A DNA stretch of 64,000 nt from Asanoa ferruginea (GCF_003387075.1 NZ_QUMQ01000001.1:1178001-1242000), one strand, 5' to 3'. Counted from the first letter of the stretch, positions 7,547-17,277 are shown. Translations and numbers: made by a program. Notes: a model not told the origin generated them from the sequence alone.

Positions 7547-8761
7547 TCAGCCGATCTTGCGGGCCAGGTTCTCGTCGAGCGCGTTCATGAACTCATCGGT
7601 GGTCAGCCACGGGGCGTCGCGGGAGATGAGCAGGGCCAGGTCCTTGGTCATCTGACCGCCCTCGACGGTGTCGATGCAGACCCGCTCGAGCTTGTTGGCG
7701 AAGTCGGTGACCGCCGGGGTGTTGTCGACCTTGCCCCGGTGTGCGAGGCCACGGGTCCAGGCGAAGATCGACGCGATCGGGTTGGTCGACGTCTTCTCGC
7801 CCTTCTGCCACTGGCGGTAGTGCCGGGTGACCGTGCCGTGCGCGGCCTCGGCCTCGACGGTCTGGCCGTCGGGGGTCATCAGCACCGAGGTCATCAGGCC
7901 CAGCGAGCCGAAGCCCTGCGCCACGGTGTCCGACTGCACGTCGCCGTCGTAGTTCTTGGCGGCCCAGACGAAGCCGCCCTCCCACTTGAGCGCCGCCGCG
8001 ACCATGTCGTCGATCAGCCGGTGCTCGTAGGTGATGCCGGCCGCCGCGAAGGCTTCCTTGAACTCGGCGTCGAACACCTCCTGGAACAGGTCCTTGAAGC
8101 GGCCGTCGTAGGCCTTCAGGATCGTGTTCTTGGTGGAGAGGTAGACCGGGTAGGTGCGCTCCAGGCCATACCGGAACGACGCCCGCGCGAAGTCGCGGAT
8201 CGAGTCGTCGAAGTTGTACATGCCCATCGCGACACCGCCGCCGGCGAAGTCGGCGATCTCGAACTCCATCGGCGCGGAGCCGTCGGTGGGGGTGTAGGTC
8301 ATGGTGACGCGACCCGGGCCGGGGACCACGAAGTCGGTCGCCTTGTATTGGTCACCGTGTGCGTGACGGCCGATGACGATCGGCTTGGTCCAACCGGGGA
8401 CCAGCCGCGGCACGTTGGACATCACGATCGGCTCGCGGAACACGACGCCGCCGAGGATGTTGCGGATGGTGCCGTTGGGCGAGCGCCACATCTTCTTCAG
8501 GCCGAACTCTTCGACCCGCGCCTCGTCGGGCGTGATGGTCGCGCACTTGACGCCCACCCCGTGCCGCTTGATGGCGTTGGCCGCGTCGACGGTCACCTGG
8601 TCGTCGGTCGCGTCGCGGTGCTGGATCGACAGGTCGTAGTACTCGAGGTCGACGTCGAGGTACGGCTGCACCAGCTGCTCGCGGATCTGCTTCCAGATGA
8701 TCCGGGTCATCTCGTCGCCGTCGAGCTCGACGACCGGATTCGCTACCTTGATCTTGGCCAT
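7547..8761 (-). CDS. icd: Isocitrate dehydrogenase (NADP+), eukaryote-like homodimeric type
   Basis: A 404-residue enzyme that oxidatively decarboxylates isocitrate to 2-oxoglutarate in the TCA cycle, producing NADPH. The opening [21 protein letters not shown], the substrate loop [14 protein letters not shown] and the C-terminal [26 protein letters not shown] (shown in pieces: [21 protein letters not shown]) identify the type-II subfamily shared with eukaryotic NADP-IDH, not the monomeric enzyme of Streptomyces. Length matches the family. The gene is followed by a strong hairpin at 7501-7533 and lies 1 kb from mdh, two steps away in the same pathway. Confidence 0.96.
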   Translation of the reverse strand: MAKIKVANPVVELDGDEMTRIIWKQIREQLVQPYLDVDLEYYDLSIQHRDATDDQVTVDAANAIKRHGVGVKCATITPDEARVEEFGLKKMWRSPNGTIRNILGGVVFREPIVMSNVPRLVPGWTKPIVIGRHAHGDQYKATDFVVPGPGRVTMTYTPTDGSAPMEFEIADFAGGGVAMGMYNFDDSIRDFARASFRYGLERTYPVYLSTKNTILKAYDGRFKDLFQEVFDAEFKEAFAAAGITYEHRLIDDMVAAALKWEGGFVWAAKNYDGDVQSDTVAQGFGSLGLMTSVLMTPDGQTVEAEAAHGTVTRHYRQWQKGEKTSTNPIASIFAWTRGLAHRGKVDNTPAVTDFANKLERVCIDTVEGGQMTKDLALLISRDAPWLTTDEFMNALDENLARKIG

Positions 8762-8870
8762 CGGCCGGCGCTCCTCTCGGACTTCTCGTTAGCAGTACGA
8801 GCGTACTGCATACCGAAGACCAGCCGAGGAGGGGGCCTCGTCGCCGCCCTCAGCGTGGGACCATCAGGCG

Positions 8871-9671
8871 ATGCCCCTCCAGCGCCAGGTCGGAGAAGCC
8901 ACGATCGTCGCCCTATCCGACGGCGAAGGTCCCTTTTTCGAGTCCCGAACGAAGGCATTCCCCACCGCAACACCGGATGATTGGCGCAAAGCCGACGAAA
9001 CCGATCCGGCAAGCGTGACCGCGGGCGGCGGCTGGCTGCTGCGCTTCCGCTGCTTCGCGATCCGCCTCGGCAACCGCACCGTGATCGTCGACACCGGCAT
9101 CGGCCCGGCCGACGCACCCGCCGCGTCCTGGGCGCCGGTTCCCGGCCGGCTGCCCGCCGCGCTCGACGAGGCCGGCATCCACCCCGACGAGGTCGACACC
9201 GTGGTGCTGACCCACCTGCACACCGACCACATCGGCTGGGCCGTCCAGGCCGGCAAGCCGTTCTTCGCCAACGCGCGCTACCTCATGCAGCAGACCGAGA
9301 TCAAAGCCATCGAGGAATACGCGTCTCCGGCCGGCCCTTACGCGCTGGACCCGCTGCGGGCCGCAGGTCAACTCGACGCGGTCGACGGCGAGCACCGGCT
9401 CGCGCCGGGGTTACGCGTGATCCACACCCCGGGGCACACCCCCGGCCACCAGTCGGTGCTGGTCGAAAGCGACTCCGGCGCCCTGCTGGTCACCGGCGAC
9501 CTGCTGGTGCACGCCGTGCAGTTGGTCGCGCCGGAGACGGCCTACACGCATGAAATGGACTCTGACCTGGCCCGCACGACGCGGGTGGCGCTGCTGCGCG
9601 ACCTGGCCGGCCGCGAAGGAGGGGCCACCCTGGCGGTTCCCCACCTGGGTGACCCCTTCGTCGATCTTTAA
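8871..9671 (+). CDS. Metallo-beta-lactamase-fold hydrolase
   Basis: A 266-residue MBL-fold protein. The metal-binding signature is THLHTDHIGW (near residues 108-117), with further ligands in HTPGHTPGHQS and the aspartate of LLVTGDLLVH. The layout fits quorum-quenching-lactonase-like or generic MBL hydrolases rather than true beta-lactamases. The substrate is unknown. It lies between divergent icd and convergent mdh, with only 3 bp between its stop and that of mdh. Confidence 0.85.
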   Translation: MPLQRQVGEATIVALSDGEGPFFESRTKAFPTATPDDWRKADETDPASVTAGGGWLLRFRCFAIRLGNRTVIVDTGIGPADAPAASWAPVPGRLPAALDEAGIHPDEVDTVVLTHLHTDHIGWAVQAGKPFFANARYLMQQTEIKAIEEYASPAGPYALDPLRAAGQLDAVDGEHRLAPGLRVIHTPGHTPGHQSVLVESDSGALLVTGDLLVHAVQLVAPETAYTHEMDSDLARTTRVALLRDLAGREGGATLAVPHLGDPFVDL

Positions 9672-9674
9672 CGA

Positions 9675-10625
9675 TCAGAGGTTCGCGACGTCGCCCTGCT
9701 TGGCGCGGACCGCCTCGGCGGCCTCGCCCAGGGCGGCCCGCTCGGACTCGGTGAGCTCGGTCTCGACGACCCGCTTCACGCCGCCGGCACCGATCTCGGC
9801 CTCGACACCCAGGTAGACGCCGGAGATGCCGTATTCGCCGTCGACCCAGGCGCAGACCGGCAGCACGACGCCGCTGTCCTCGGCGACCGCGCGGGCCATC
9901 TTGGCGGCGGCGGCCGACGGTGCGAAGTAGGCCGAACCGGTCTTGAGCAGCGCGACCACCTCGGCACCACCGTTGCGGGTGCGGGTGACCAGCTCGTCGA
10001 TCTTCTCGGCCGGGAGCAGCTCGCCCAGCGGCTTGCCGTTGACCGTGCACTGCGACGGCACCGGCACCATGGTGTCGCCGTGCGAGCCGAGGGTCAGCGT
10101 CTTGACCGCGCCGACCGGCACGGCCAGCGTCTCGGCGACGAAGTTGCTGAACCGGGCGGTGTCGAGCATGCCGGCCTGGCCGAGCACCTGGTTCTTCGGG
10201 AAGCCGGTGGCGAGCTGGGCCAGCGCGGTCATCTCGTCGAGCGGGTTGGAGACGACGATCACCACGGCGTCCGGCGCGTGGCGGGCGACCTGCTCGGCGA
10301 CGCCCCGAACGATCTTGGCGTTGGTCTCCAGGAGGTCCATCCGGCTCATGCCCGGCTTGCGCGGCAGGCCAGCCGTGATGACGACGATGTCGGAGCCGGC
10401 GATCTTCTCGTAGCCGGAGCCGTCGGTGCCGGTGGTGACGCCGACGACCTGGGTCTCGAAGCCCTCGATCGGCCGCGACTGGTTGATGTCGAGGGCCAGG
10501 CCCTCGGGCTTACCGTCGATGATGTCGGTGAGTACGACCGTGTCGAAGACGTCGTATTCAGCCAGCCGCTGCGCCGTCGTCGAGCCGTAGAAACCGGCAC
10601 CGACGACGGTGACCTTCTTGCCCAT
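9675..10625 (-). CDS. mdh: Malate dehydrogenase (LDH-like type)
   Basis: The 316-residue enzyme interconverts malate and oxaloacetate with NAD(H) in the TCA cycle. Visible elements are the Rossmann glycine motif VVGAGFYGSTTAQ, the NAD-ribose aspartate in VVLTDI, the substrate loop LPRKPGMSRMD with its arginines, VVSNPLDEMT and the catalytic histidine in LGSHGDTMV. Arg rather than Gln in the mobile loop supports malate over lactate specificity. GGGAG lies upstream of ATG 10625. The gene is separated from the upstream M23 peptidase by the long structured element at 10694-10861. Confidence 0.95.
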   Translation of the reverse strand: MGKKVTVVGAGFYGSTTAQRLAEYDVFDTVVLTDIIDGKPEGLALDINQSRPIEGFETQVVGVTTGTDGSGYEKIAGSDIVVITAGLPRKPGMSRMDLLETNAKIVRGVAEQVARHAPDAVVIVVSNPLDEMTALAQLATGFPKNQVLGQAGMLDTARFSNFVAETLAVPVGAVKTLTLGSHGDTMVPVPSQCTVNGKPLGELLPAEKIDELVTRTRNGGAEVVALLKTGSAYFAPSAAAAKMARAVAEDSGVVLPVCAWVDGEYGISGVYLGVEAEIGAGGVKRVVETELTESERAALGEAAEAVRAKQGDVANL

Positions 10626-10693
10626 GGTCGTCTCAACTCCCTGTTACCGGCAGATTTCCCGCACCGTATCAGCGCCGGCCAGGGGTTTCAGGG

Positions 10694-10861
10694 TAGGGGT
10701 CTGTCCTGGTGATCAGTGCGATCCGAGACGGAGTCCAGGCGTCGTCTGGTGGTGGCCCGGGATTGCCGGGATACCGGTGTTGTATCTCGGTGATCCCGGG
10801 ACGCCGCCAGGCGGCGCCTGGGCCCGTCGCAGGACGCGCTGATTGCCAGGACAGACCCCTA
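10694..10861 (-). repeat. Long structured hairpin element, copy A
   Basis: The ends are a perfect 16-bp inverted repeat (10694-10709 with 10846-10861). Further in, 10733-10748 pairs with 10808-10823 (16/16 with G-U) and CCCGGGAT 10756-10763 pairs with 10793-10800. The tip is GGATACCGGTGTTGTATCT (10769-10787), in which GATAC/GTATC close a 7-nt loop. The whole element can fold as one imperfect hairpin. The stop codon of the minus-strand M23 gene (10859-10861) lies inside the outer arm. Copy B at 43632-43797 shares the tip and spacing exactly. It could act as terminator/3'-UTR structure, mobile palindrome or ncRNA. Confidence 0.85.
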
Positions 10862-12022
10862 GGGGCACCAGCCGTTGACCGGGTCACTGCGGCCGGTCCA
10901 GAGGAACGCGTCGCTGATCCAGGAGCCGTCGGTGAGCTTGTTCCACATCTTCGTGGTGTAGCCGTAGCGCCCGGTCTGCGCGGTGCCGTTGGCCGAGCAG
11001 GCGATATCGACGGTCGCGCCGTCGGCGGTCGTGCCGGCGACGGCGTACCCGGTGCCGGGGCCTTTCCGCCGGTTGAGCTTGGTGCCGCCGTTGGTGTCGA
11101 CGATGCCCTGCCGGAAGCCCAGCTTGCCGTAGTTGTAGAGGCCACCGCCGACATTGACCCGGGTCGAACCGTGCAGCGCGTAGCCGCCGTAGGCCGCGCC
11201 CTCCTGCCGGATCGTCCACTTGCCGACCCCGTAGCGGTCGATGGGCACGTATTTGTTGTTGTAGCGCAGCGAGAAGTGCACGTGCGCGCCGGTCGACGAG
11301 CCGCCGCAGGTGACGTCGTTGCCGATGTTGCCGAGGAAGTCGCCCTCCTGGACCTGCTTGCCGCTGGCCTTGATGTTGCCGGAGAGGTGGTAGTAGTCGG
11401 TCGCGTACCCGCGGTCGTGAATCACCCGCATCCACCCCGTGCCCGACGAGCACATCGTGTACGCGAGCCCGCCGCGCGCCGCGAGCACCCGCCCGTCGCC
11501 GCCGGACAGGTCGATCGAACTCAGCGGGCCGCCGCTCATCGGGTGCGGTCCGCCGGTCAGCCGCCAGGTCTGGCCGAGCGCCCACGGCAACCGCAGGCCG
11601 GTGCGCCGGTCGAGACCAGCCTCGGTGCGGCTCCGGTCGACACCGAAGACCCGCCGTTCCTCGCCGCTGAGGATGCTCGCCTTGCTGGCCATGTTGGCGA
11701 ACGCGGACTCACCCTCGAACGCGGCGGTCCAGACACCCTTGGTGCGGCGGGCGACGAAGAGCCAACCCTCCGGGTAGGCGCCGGCGCTCTCCCGGGCCGG
11801 CAGCACGGCCGTGCCGAAGCCCCAGGTGCGATTGGTCCGCTTCGCGACGGTCACCTGCGGGTCGGGCGCCGCGGCGGTGGTCGTCTTACTGCGCGAGATC
11901 AGCAGTTGCCGCACCACGTCGACGAGGTCATCCTTGGGACCGGCATGAGCCTGGGCGACTCCGGCAGATCCGATCAGTGTGGTTAGGACAGCAGATACGG
12001 CAATTGCGATACGGAGTCGCAT
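10859..12022 (-). CDS. Secreted M23 (LytM-type) peptidase with C-terminal SH3-like region
   Basis: The 387-residue protein has a Sec signal (RLRIAIAVSAVLTTLIGSAGVAQAHA). The middle carries the M23 peptidase region: the HDRGYATDYYHLSG stretch, a QEGDFLGNIGN turn and the C-terminal metal motif GAHVHFSLRYN. It should be a zinc endopeptidase acting on peptidoglycan or wall peptides outside the cell. The last ~80 residues (GPGTGYAVAGTTADG through DAFLWTG) look like a bacterial SH3 wall-binding domain. The usual first H-x4-D ligand motif is less clear, so activity is likely but not certain. The stop codon lies within repeat copy A. Confidence 0.82.
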   Translation of the reverse strand: MRLRIAIAVSAVLTTLIGSAGVAQAHAGPKDDLVDVVRQLLISRSKTTTAAAPDPQVTVAKRTNRTWGFGTAVLPARESAGAYPEGWLFVARRTKGVWTAAFEGESAFANMASKASILSGEERRVFGVDRSRTEAGLDRRTGLRLPWALGQTWRLTGGPHPMSGGPLSSIDLSGGDGRVLAARGGLAYTMCSSGTGWMRVIHDRGYATDYYHLSGNIKASGKQVQEGDFLGNIGNDVTCGGSSTGAHVHFSLRYNNKYVPIDRYGVGKWTIRQEGAAYGGYALHGSTRVNVGGGLYNYGKLGFRQGIVDTNGGTKLNRRKGPGTGYAVAGTTADGATVDIACSANGTAQTGRYGYTTKMWNKLTDGSWISDAFLWTGRSDPVNGWCP

Positions 12023-12502
12023 ACCCCGATGATCGGGAATTCGGGCATCTCGGTCACGTCGCCACGCCGACGGGTGTGTTCGTCAACTTCGCCCGGCCCG
12101 GGCGACCGACCTGGGCCGCCGAGCCAGGGTCGCGGCGCAGCCAAAAAGTGCGGCGGTTCCCCATAGACCAGCCCATCTCGGGCACCGGTCACAGTGGGTA
12201 GTCGAACGCTCGCCGGAACCCGTCCTTTCTTTCCGACATATCGGTCTTGGGTACGGGCTCATTCGACCCAAATCCTGAGGCATAATTTCCCCCGGCCCAC
12301 TCGTGACCTTGCGGAGTGTGCCCGTTCCACAACAGACGAAGAGCTTGATCCGCAATATCTGGCGGCCCGCGTCGTGACCTCGTCGTGATCCTCCGGTTTG
12401 GGCTGGGGCAGTCGATTGACTTACCTTTGCCGACGTTGCACTGCGTCACCCGACCGGTGGCGCGTCGACCCGCGCGCGAGCACGTGCCATCAAGGAGGCT
12501 CC
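12023..12502. other. Intergenic region between divergent M23 peptidase and oligopeptide operon
   Basis: About 480 bp with no supported gene; short overlapping frames on both strands lack ribosome binding sites and family resemblance. TTGACT near 12417 and AAGGAGG at 12491-12497 belong to the rightward transport operon. Base composition is less GC-rich around 12220-12300. I checked for a ydaO/c-di-AMP riboswitch upstream of the M23 gene and did not find its conserved 3' core. Confidence 0.6.
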
Positions 12503-14134
12503 ATGCAGGTTCGCAGGCTGATCGCCCGAGCCGTCGTCCCCCTCGTCGCCACCGCTGGTCTGGTCGCCTGCAACAGCGGTGATTCGGCGAAGGTCGACCC
12601 GGCCGGGGTCGTCAGCATCCAGATCGCCGAACCGCAGCACCTCCTGCCGACCAACACCAACGACGCGAGCGGTGTCCAGGTGATCACCGCGCTGTTCGAA
12701 CCGCTGGTCAACTACGACGCCGAGTTCAAGCCGGTGCCGGACGCCGCCGAGTCGATCGAGTCCAAAGACCACAAGGTCTGGACGATCAAGCTCAAGCCCG
12801 GCTACACGTTCCACAACGGCGAGAAGGTCACCGTCGACAACTACATCGACGCGTGGAACTACGGCGCCTACGGCCCCAATGGCCAGAACAACGGCTACTT
12901 CTTCAGCCGGATCGACGGCTACGCCGACACCCAGAGCGAGAAGGACCCCGACGGCGACGGCCCGGAGAAGGCGCCGGCGCCGAAGGCGAAGACGATGAGC
13001 GGCCTCAAGAAGATCGACGACCTGACCATGCAGGTCACGCTCTCCGAGCCGTTCACCGAGTTCGAGACGATCCTCGGCTACACCGCGTTCGTCCCGTTGC
13101 CGAAGGCCGCGTTCTCGTCACCCGGCGTGATCAACGAAGACTACGAGAGCGCGCCGATCGGCCAGGGCCCGTTCCAGATGAACGGCAAGTGGGAGCACGA
13201 CGCCAAGGTCGAGGTCGCGAAGTACGACGCGTTCCCGGGCACCAAGCCCAAGGTGGGCGGCGTCGAGTTCCGGATCTACCTCCAGCCCAGCGCCGCGTAC
13301 GCCGATGTGCTGTCGGACAACCTCGACGTGATCCCGCAGATCCCGACCGAGAGCATCGCCACCGCCAGCGACGACCTCGGTGACCGGTTCGAGCGCAGTT
13401 CGGCGTCGCAGTTCCAGTTCCTGGCGTTCCCGACCTACGACCCCGAGTTCAAGAGCCCCGAGGTGCGCAAGGCGATCTCGATGGCGATCGACCGCGACGA
13501 GATCGTCCGGTCGGTGTTCAAGGGCTCGCAGCAGTCGGCCCGGTCGTTCGTCTCGCCGGTCGTCGCCGGTTACCGCGAGAACACCTGCGGTGAGGCCTGC
13601 GAATACAACCCGGGCAAGGCCAAGACGCTCTACACGTCTAACAACGGCCCGGCGAAGCTGGAGCTGTCCTACAACGCCGACGGTCCGCACAAGGACTGGA
13701 TCGACGCGACCTGCAACCAGCTCCAGGCCAACCTGGGTGTGGAGTGCACGACGGTGCCCGAGGCCAAGATCGCCGACCTGCTGACCAAGGTGCAGAAGCA
13801 CGACAAGGTCGGCATCTTCCGGCTCGGCTGGACCATGGACTACCCGTCGATGGAGAGCTACCTCGGCCCGCTCTACGCGACCACCGGCTCGTCGAACTAC
13901 TACGGCTACAGCAACCCCGCGTTCGACAAGCTGGTCAAGGAGGGCTCGGCCGCGGCGACCCCGGAAGAGTCGATCAAGAAGTACCAGGACGCCGAGGACA
14001 TCCTCGCGAAGGACCTTCCGGTCATCCCGCTGCGGTTCGCCCAGAACAACTACGGCTACTCGACCCGGGTGCGCAACGTGGTGGTCAACCTGTTCAGCCA
14101 GATCGACCTCAACCAGATCGAAGTGCTCAGCTGA
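12503..14134 (+). CDS. Oligopeptide ABC transporter substrate-binding lipoprotein
   Basis: A 543-residue SBP_bac_5 family protein starting at ATG 12503 behind AAGGAGG. The N-terminus is a lipoprotein signal with lipobox LVAC at Cys ~23, so it is tethered outside the membrane. Family marks include EPLVNYDAEFKPVPDAAESIE, WTIKLKPGYTFHNGEKVT and the conserved EVRKAISMAIDRDEIV segment. It captures oligopeptides or similar solutes for the permease and ATPase genes that follow at 14254-18271. A strong hairpin at 14148-14179 separates it from the first permease gene, which probably lets this subunit be made in excess. Confidence 0.92.
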   Translation: MQVRRLIARAVVPLVATAGLVACNSGDSAKVDPAGVVSIQIAEPQHLLPTNTNDASGVQVITALFEPLVNYDAEFKPVPDAAESIESKDHKVWTIKLKPGYTFHNGEKVTVDNYIDAWNYGAYGPNGQNNGYFFSRIDGYADTQSEKDPDGDGPEKAPAPKAKTMSGLKKIDDLTMQVTLSEPFTEFETILGYTAFVPLPKAAFSSPGVINEDYESAPIGQGPFQMNGKWEHDAKVEVAKYDAFPGTKPKVGGVEFRIYLQPSAAYADVLSDNLDVIPQIPTESIATASDDLGDRFERSSASQFQFLAFPTYDPEFKSPEVRKAISMAIDRDEIVRSVFKGSQQSARSFVSPVVAGYRENTCGEACEYNPGKAKTLYTSNNGPAKLELSYNADGPHKDWIDATCNQLQANLGVECTTVPEAKIADLLTKVQKHDKVGIFRLGWTMDYPSMESYLGPLYATTGSSNYYGYSNPAFDKLVKEGSAAATPEESIKKYQDAEDILAKDLPVIPLRFAQNNYGYSTRVRNVVVNLFSQIDLNQIEVLS

Positions 14135-14147
14135 CCACAGGCACGGT

Positions 14148-14179
14148 GACCGCCGGTCCCTTTCCAGGGGCCGGCGGTC
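14148..14179 (+). terminator. Intra-operon hairpin between binding protein and permease
   Basis: GACCGCCGG (14148-14156) pairs perfectly with CCGGCGGTC (14171-14179), with an inner CCC/GGG extension. No U tract follows, so partial termination or mRNA stabilisation is more likely than complete termination. An analogous hairpin lies in the second peptide-transport operon at 62140-62179. Confidence 0.7.
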
Positions 14180-14253
14180 TTCGCCTGTTGGGGAACGCGG
14201 GGTAAGTTCACGTTCCTGCTCCTGCCCTGACACACGCACAGAGACTGGCTCGC

Positions 14254-15180
14254 ATGGCTCGCTACATCATCAGGCGTCTACTCCAGATGGTCGTCACCTT
14301 CATCGGGACGACCTTCGTGGTGTATGCGCTGATGTTCGCGAACCAGAACGACCCGATCCAGGCGCTCGCGGGTGACCGGCCGGTCAGCGACAACGTCCGG
14401 CAGGTGCTGACCGAGCAATACCACCTCAACGACCCGTTCCTGGTGCAATACGGCTACTACATGCGCGGCCTGCTCACCGGCGATTTCGGGAAGACGCTCA
14501 CCGGCCGGCCGATCGGCGACATCATGGTCGACGCCTGGCCCAACACCATCAAGCTGGCATTGCTCGCGCTGCTCTTCGCCACCCTGTTCGGCATCACCGC
14601 GGGCCTGGTCGCCGGGCTGCGCCGGGGCACCGTCTTCGACAACTCCACGCTGGCGCTCACGCTGCTGGTCGTCGGCCTGCCGATCATCGTGCTGGCGCCG
14701 GTCGCCCAGCTCATCTTCGGCGTCAAGCTCGGCTGGTTCCCCACCACCGCCGGCGCCAGACCCAGCCTCTACGGGCTGATCCTGCCGGCGCTGGTGCTGG
14801 GCGCCGCGTCGACCGCGACCGTGCTGCGGCTGACCCGCGCGTCGGTCGCTGAGAACGTGCGCGCCGACTACGTGCGCACCGCCCGTGCCAAGGGGCTCTC
14901 CGCCCGCCGGGTGGTCGCCGTGCACGTGCTGCGCAACTCGATGATCCCGGTGATCACCCTGATCGGCGTCGACCTCGGCAACCTGATGGCCGGCGCGATC
15001 GTCACCGAGGGCGTGTTCAACATCCCCGGCGTCGGCTCCAAGCTGTTGCAGGGCATCCAGACCGAAGACGGGCCGCTGGTCGTCGGCTTCGTCAGCGTCC
15101 TGGTCGTCGTCTTCCTGGTCACGAACCTGCTCGTCGACCTGCTCTACGCCGTACTCGACCCGAGGATCCGGTATGAGTGA
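14254..15180 (+). CDS. Oligopeptide ABC transporter permease, DppB/OppB type
   Basis: A 308-residue inner-membrane protein with the DppB-type N-terminus (MARYIIRRLLQMVVTFIG) and six predicted spans. The cytoplasmic EAA loop lies around YVRTARAKGLSARRVVAVHVLRN, the coupling site for the ATPases. It starts at ATG 14254, 119 bp after the binding-protein gene, and overlaps the second permease gene by 8 bp, indicating coupled translation. With the 15173-16120 product it forms the translocation pore. Confidence 0.93.
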   Translation: MARYIIRRLLQMVVTFIGTTFVVYALMFANQNDPIQALAGDRPVSDNVRQVLTEQYHLNDPFLVQYGYYMRGLLTGDFGKTLTGRPIGDIMVDAWPNTIKLALLALLFATLFGITAGLVAGLRRGTVFDNSTLALTLLVVGLPIIVLAPVAQLIFGVKLGWFPTTAGARPSLYGLILPALVLGAASTATVLRLTRASVAENVRADYVRTARAKGLSARRVVAVHVLRNSMIPVITLIGVDLGNLMAGAIVTEGVFNIPGVGSKLLQGIQTEDGPLVVGFVSVLVVVFLVTNLLVDLLYAVLDPRIRYE

Positions 15181-16120
15181 CCTGGAGATGGCCGCGACCA
15201 GCGAGCTGGGCGTCCGGCCGCTGGCCGACCCCGGCAAACCACCGGACCCGGCGGCGAACGCGCGAACCCGCAGCCTGGCCGGCGACGCCTGGTATGACCT
15301 GCGGCGCAACTGGATCTTCTGGGTGGCGGCCGCCCTGGTCGTGCTGGTCATCCTGATGGCGGTCGCGCCCGGCCTGTTCAGCTCCGCCGACCCCAACGCC
15401 TGCAACACCCGGCGCCAGTTCGCCGGCCCGTCCGGCGGTGCGTTCTTCGGCTACGACTTCCAGGGCTGCGACGTCTTCTCCCGCACCGTGCACGGCGCCC
15501 GCGCCTCGGTCCTGGTCGGCGTCTTCGCCGTACTCATGACAGGTGTTATCGGTCTGGTCTTCGGCATGCTGGCCGGTTACTTCGGCGGCTGGCTCGACGC
15601 GCTGCTCTCCCGGGTGGTCGACGTCGTGCTCGGCATCCCGCTGCTGCTGGCGGCCATCGTGCTGAGCAAGCGCCTCAGCGCCGACCGCCAGGGCTCCGGC
15701 ATCGTGACCGTGGTGATCGTGCTCGGCATCCTGGGCTGGACCACGGCGGCCCGGGTGATGCGCTCGTCGGTGCTCGCCGCCCGCAGCCAGGATTATGTGG
15801 CCGCGGCCAGGATGCTCGGCGCCGGCCCGCTGCGGATCATGTGGCGGCACATCCTGCCCAACGCCCTCGCGCCGTTCATCGTGGTGCTCACGATCGCGCT
15901 CGGCACGTTCATCGCCACCGAGGCCACCCTGTCGTTCCTCAACATCGGGCTGCGCCCACCGGCGATCTCGTGGGGCATCGACATCTCCACCGCCGGCAAG
16001 CACGTCCGGGAGGCGGCCATGCCACTGATCGCGCCCTCGCTCTTCCTCACCCTGACGGTGCTCGCGTTCATCATGCTCGGCGACGCCATCCGGGACGCCT
16101 TCGATCCGAAGCTGCGCTGA
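15173..16120 (+). CDS. Oligopeptide ABC transporter permease, DppC/OppC type
   Basis: A 315-residue permease with a cytoplasmic N-terminal tail of ~45 residues, then spans and an extracellular segment (NTRRQFAGPSGGAFFGYDFQG) in which GYDFQG resembles the DppC family's GTDxxGRD motif. The EAA loop reads DYVAAARMLGAGPLRIMWRHILPN. It overlaps the upstream permease by 8 bp and the downstream ATPase by 1 bp, so the operon is tightly coupled. Confidence 0.93.
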   Translation: MSDLEMAATSELGVRPLADPGKPPDPAANARTRSLAGDAWYDLRRNWIFWVAAALVVLVILMAVAPGLFSSADPNACNTRRQFAGPSGGAFFGYDFQGCDVFSRTVHGARASVLVGVFAVLMTGVIGLVFGMLAGYFGGWLDALLSRVVDVVLGIPLLLAAIVLSKRLSADRQGSGIVTVVIVLGILGWTTAARVMRSSVLAARSQDYVAAARMLGAGPLRIMWRHILPNALAPFIVVLTIALGTFIATEATLSFLNIGLRPPAISWGIDISTAGKHVREAAMPLIAPSLFLTLTVLAFIMLGDAIRDAFDPKLR

Positions 16121-17277
16121 TGAGCTACTCGCCGTACCCCCCACACGACCAGCGCTATCCCGCGGCTGACGCTCCGGTGGTGGCGGGCGGCTCCTCCTGG
16201 GATCCCGGCGGCGCCTCCTGGGACACCCCGACCGCGGCGTGGACGACCGCGCCGGCCCGGGTCACGGTCACCCCGCCGCGCTCCGGCGAACACCTGCTCG
16301 ACGTGCGCGACCTGCGGATCGAGTTCAACAGCCGCGACGGCGTGGCCCGGGTGGTCAACGGCATCTCGTTCCACGTCGACCCGGGCGAGACGCTCGCGAT
16401 CCTGGGCGAGTCCGGTTCCGGCAAATCGGTCACGGCCCAGGCCGTCATGGGCATTCTCGACACACCCCCAGCGGTCGTACGCGGCGGCCAGGTGCTCTTC
16501 GCCGGCGAAGACCTGCTGACCGTGGCGCCGGAACGCCGCCGCCAGGTGCGCGGCCAGGAGATCGCGATGGTCTTCCAGGACGCCCTGTCGGCGCTCAACC
16601 CGGTCTTCCCGGTCGGCTGGCAGATCACCGAGGCGCTCCGCTCCCGCCGCGGCATCGGCAAGGCCGACGCCCGCCGCCGCGCGGTCGAACTGATGGACAT
16701 GGTCCAGATCCCGGCGGCGTCGCAACGCGTCGACGACTACCCGCACCAGTTCTCCGGCGGCATGCGCCAACGCGTCATGATCGCGATGGCCCTGGCGATG
16801 CGCCCGAAGGTGCTGATCGCCGACGAGCCCACCACCGCCCTCGACGTGACGGTCCAGGCCCAGATCATGGACCTACTGGCGACGCTGCGCGCCGAGCTCG
16901 AGATGGCGCTGATCCTGATCACCCACGACCTGGGCGTGGTGGCCGACGTGGCCGACCGCATCACGGTCATGTACGCGGGCCGGGTGGTCGAGCACGCCGA
17001 CGTGCACACGCTGTATGCGGCGCCGGCTCACCCGTACACCCGTGGTCTGTTGGCTTCGGTCCCCCGCCTGGACCACCGCGGCCATGGCCTGCACTCGATC
17101 GCCGGCACCCCACCCAACCCGACAGCGGTCCCCGACGGTTGCCCGTTCCACCCGCGCTGCCCCTACGCGCAGCAGATGTGCCGCATGACCGAGCCGGCGC
17201 TGATGCGCATCGGCCGCCTGGACCGGGCGAGCGCCTGCCACTTCCCGCCGGAGGCGCTCGATGCCCGTATTGCCTGA
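16120..17277 (+). CDS. Oligopeptide ABC transporter ATP-binding protein, DppD/OppD type
   Basis: A 385-residue ATPase starting at ATG 16120, which shares one base with the preceding TGA. The first ~50 residues are an unusual Pro/Ser/Gly/Tyr-rich, probably disordered extension ([20 protein letters not shown]). Then follow Walker A GESGSGKS, signature FSGGMRQR and Walker [12 protein letters not shown]. The C-terminal oligopeptide-family extension carries the cysteine cluster [14 protein letters not shown]. It energises import together with the next gene, which it overlaps by 17 bp. Confidence 0.94.
   Translation: MSYSPYPPHDQRYPAADAPVVAGGSSWDPGGASWDTPTAAWTTAPARVTVTPPRSGEHLLDVRDLRIEFNSRDGVARVVNGISFHVDPGETLAILGESGSGKSVTAQAVMGILDTPPAVVRGGQVLFAGEDLLTVAPERRRQVRGQEIAMVFQDALSALNPVFPVGWQITEALRSRRGIGKADARRRAVELMDMVQIPAASQRVDDYPHQFSGGMRQRVMIAMALAMRPKVLIADEPTTALDVTVQAQIMDLLATLRAELEMALILITHDLGVVADVADRITVMYAGRVVEHADVHTLYAAPAHPYTRGLLASVPRLDHRGHGLHSIAGTPPNPTAVPDGCPFHPRCPYAQQMCRMTEPALMRIGRLDRASACHFPPEALDARIA

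Noticed and set aside
10609-10842. Short frame through repeat copy A that resembles one through copy B (G-Y-R-C-C-I)
   Set aside because: The similarity comes from the shared nucleotide tip; surrounding residues do not match and there is no start signal.
12023-12502. Short frames that could be small genes in the M23/oligopeptide spacer
   Set aside because: No ribosome binding site, no family pattern, and frames overlap on both strands.
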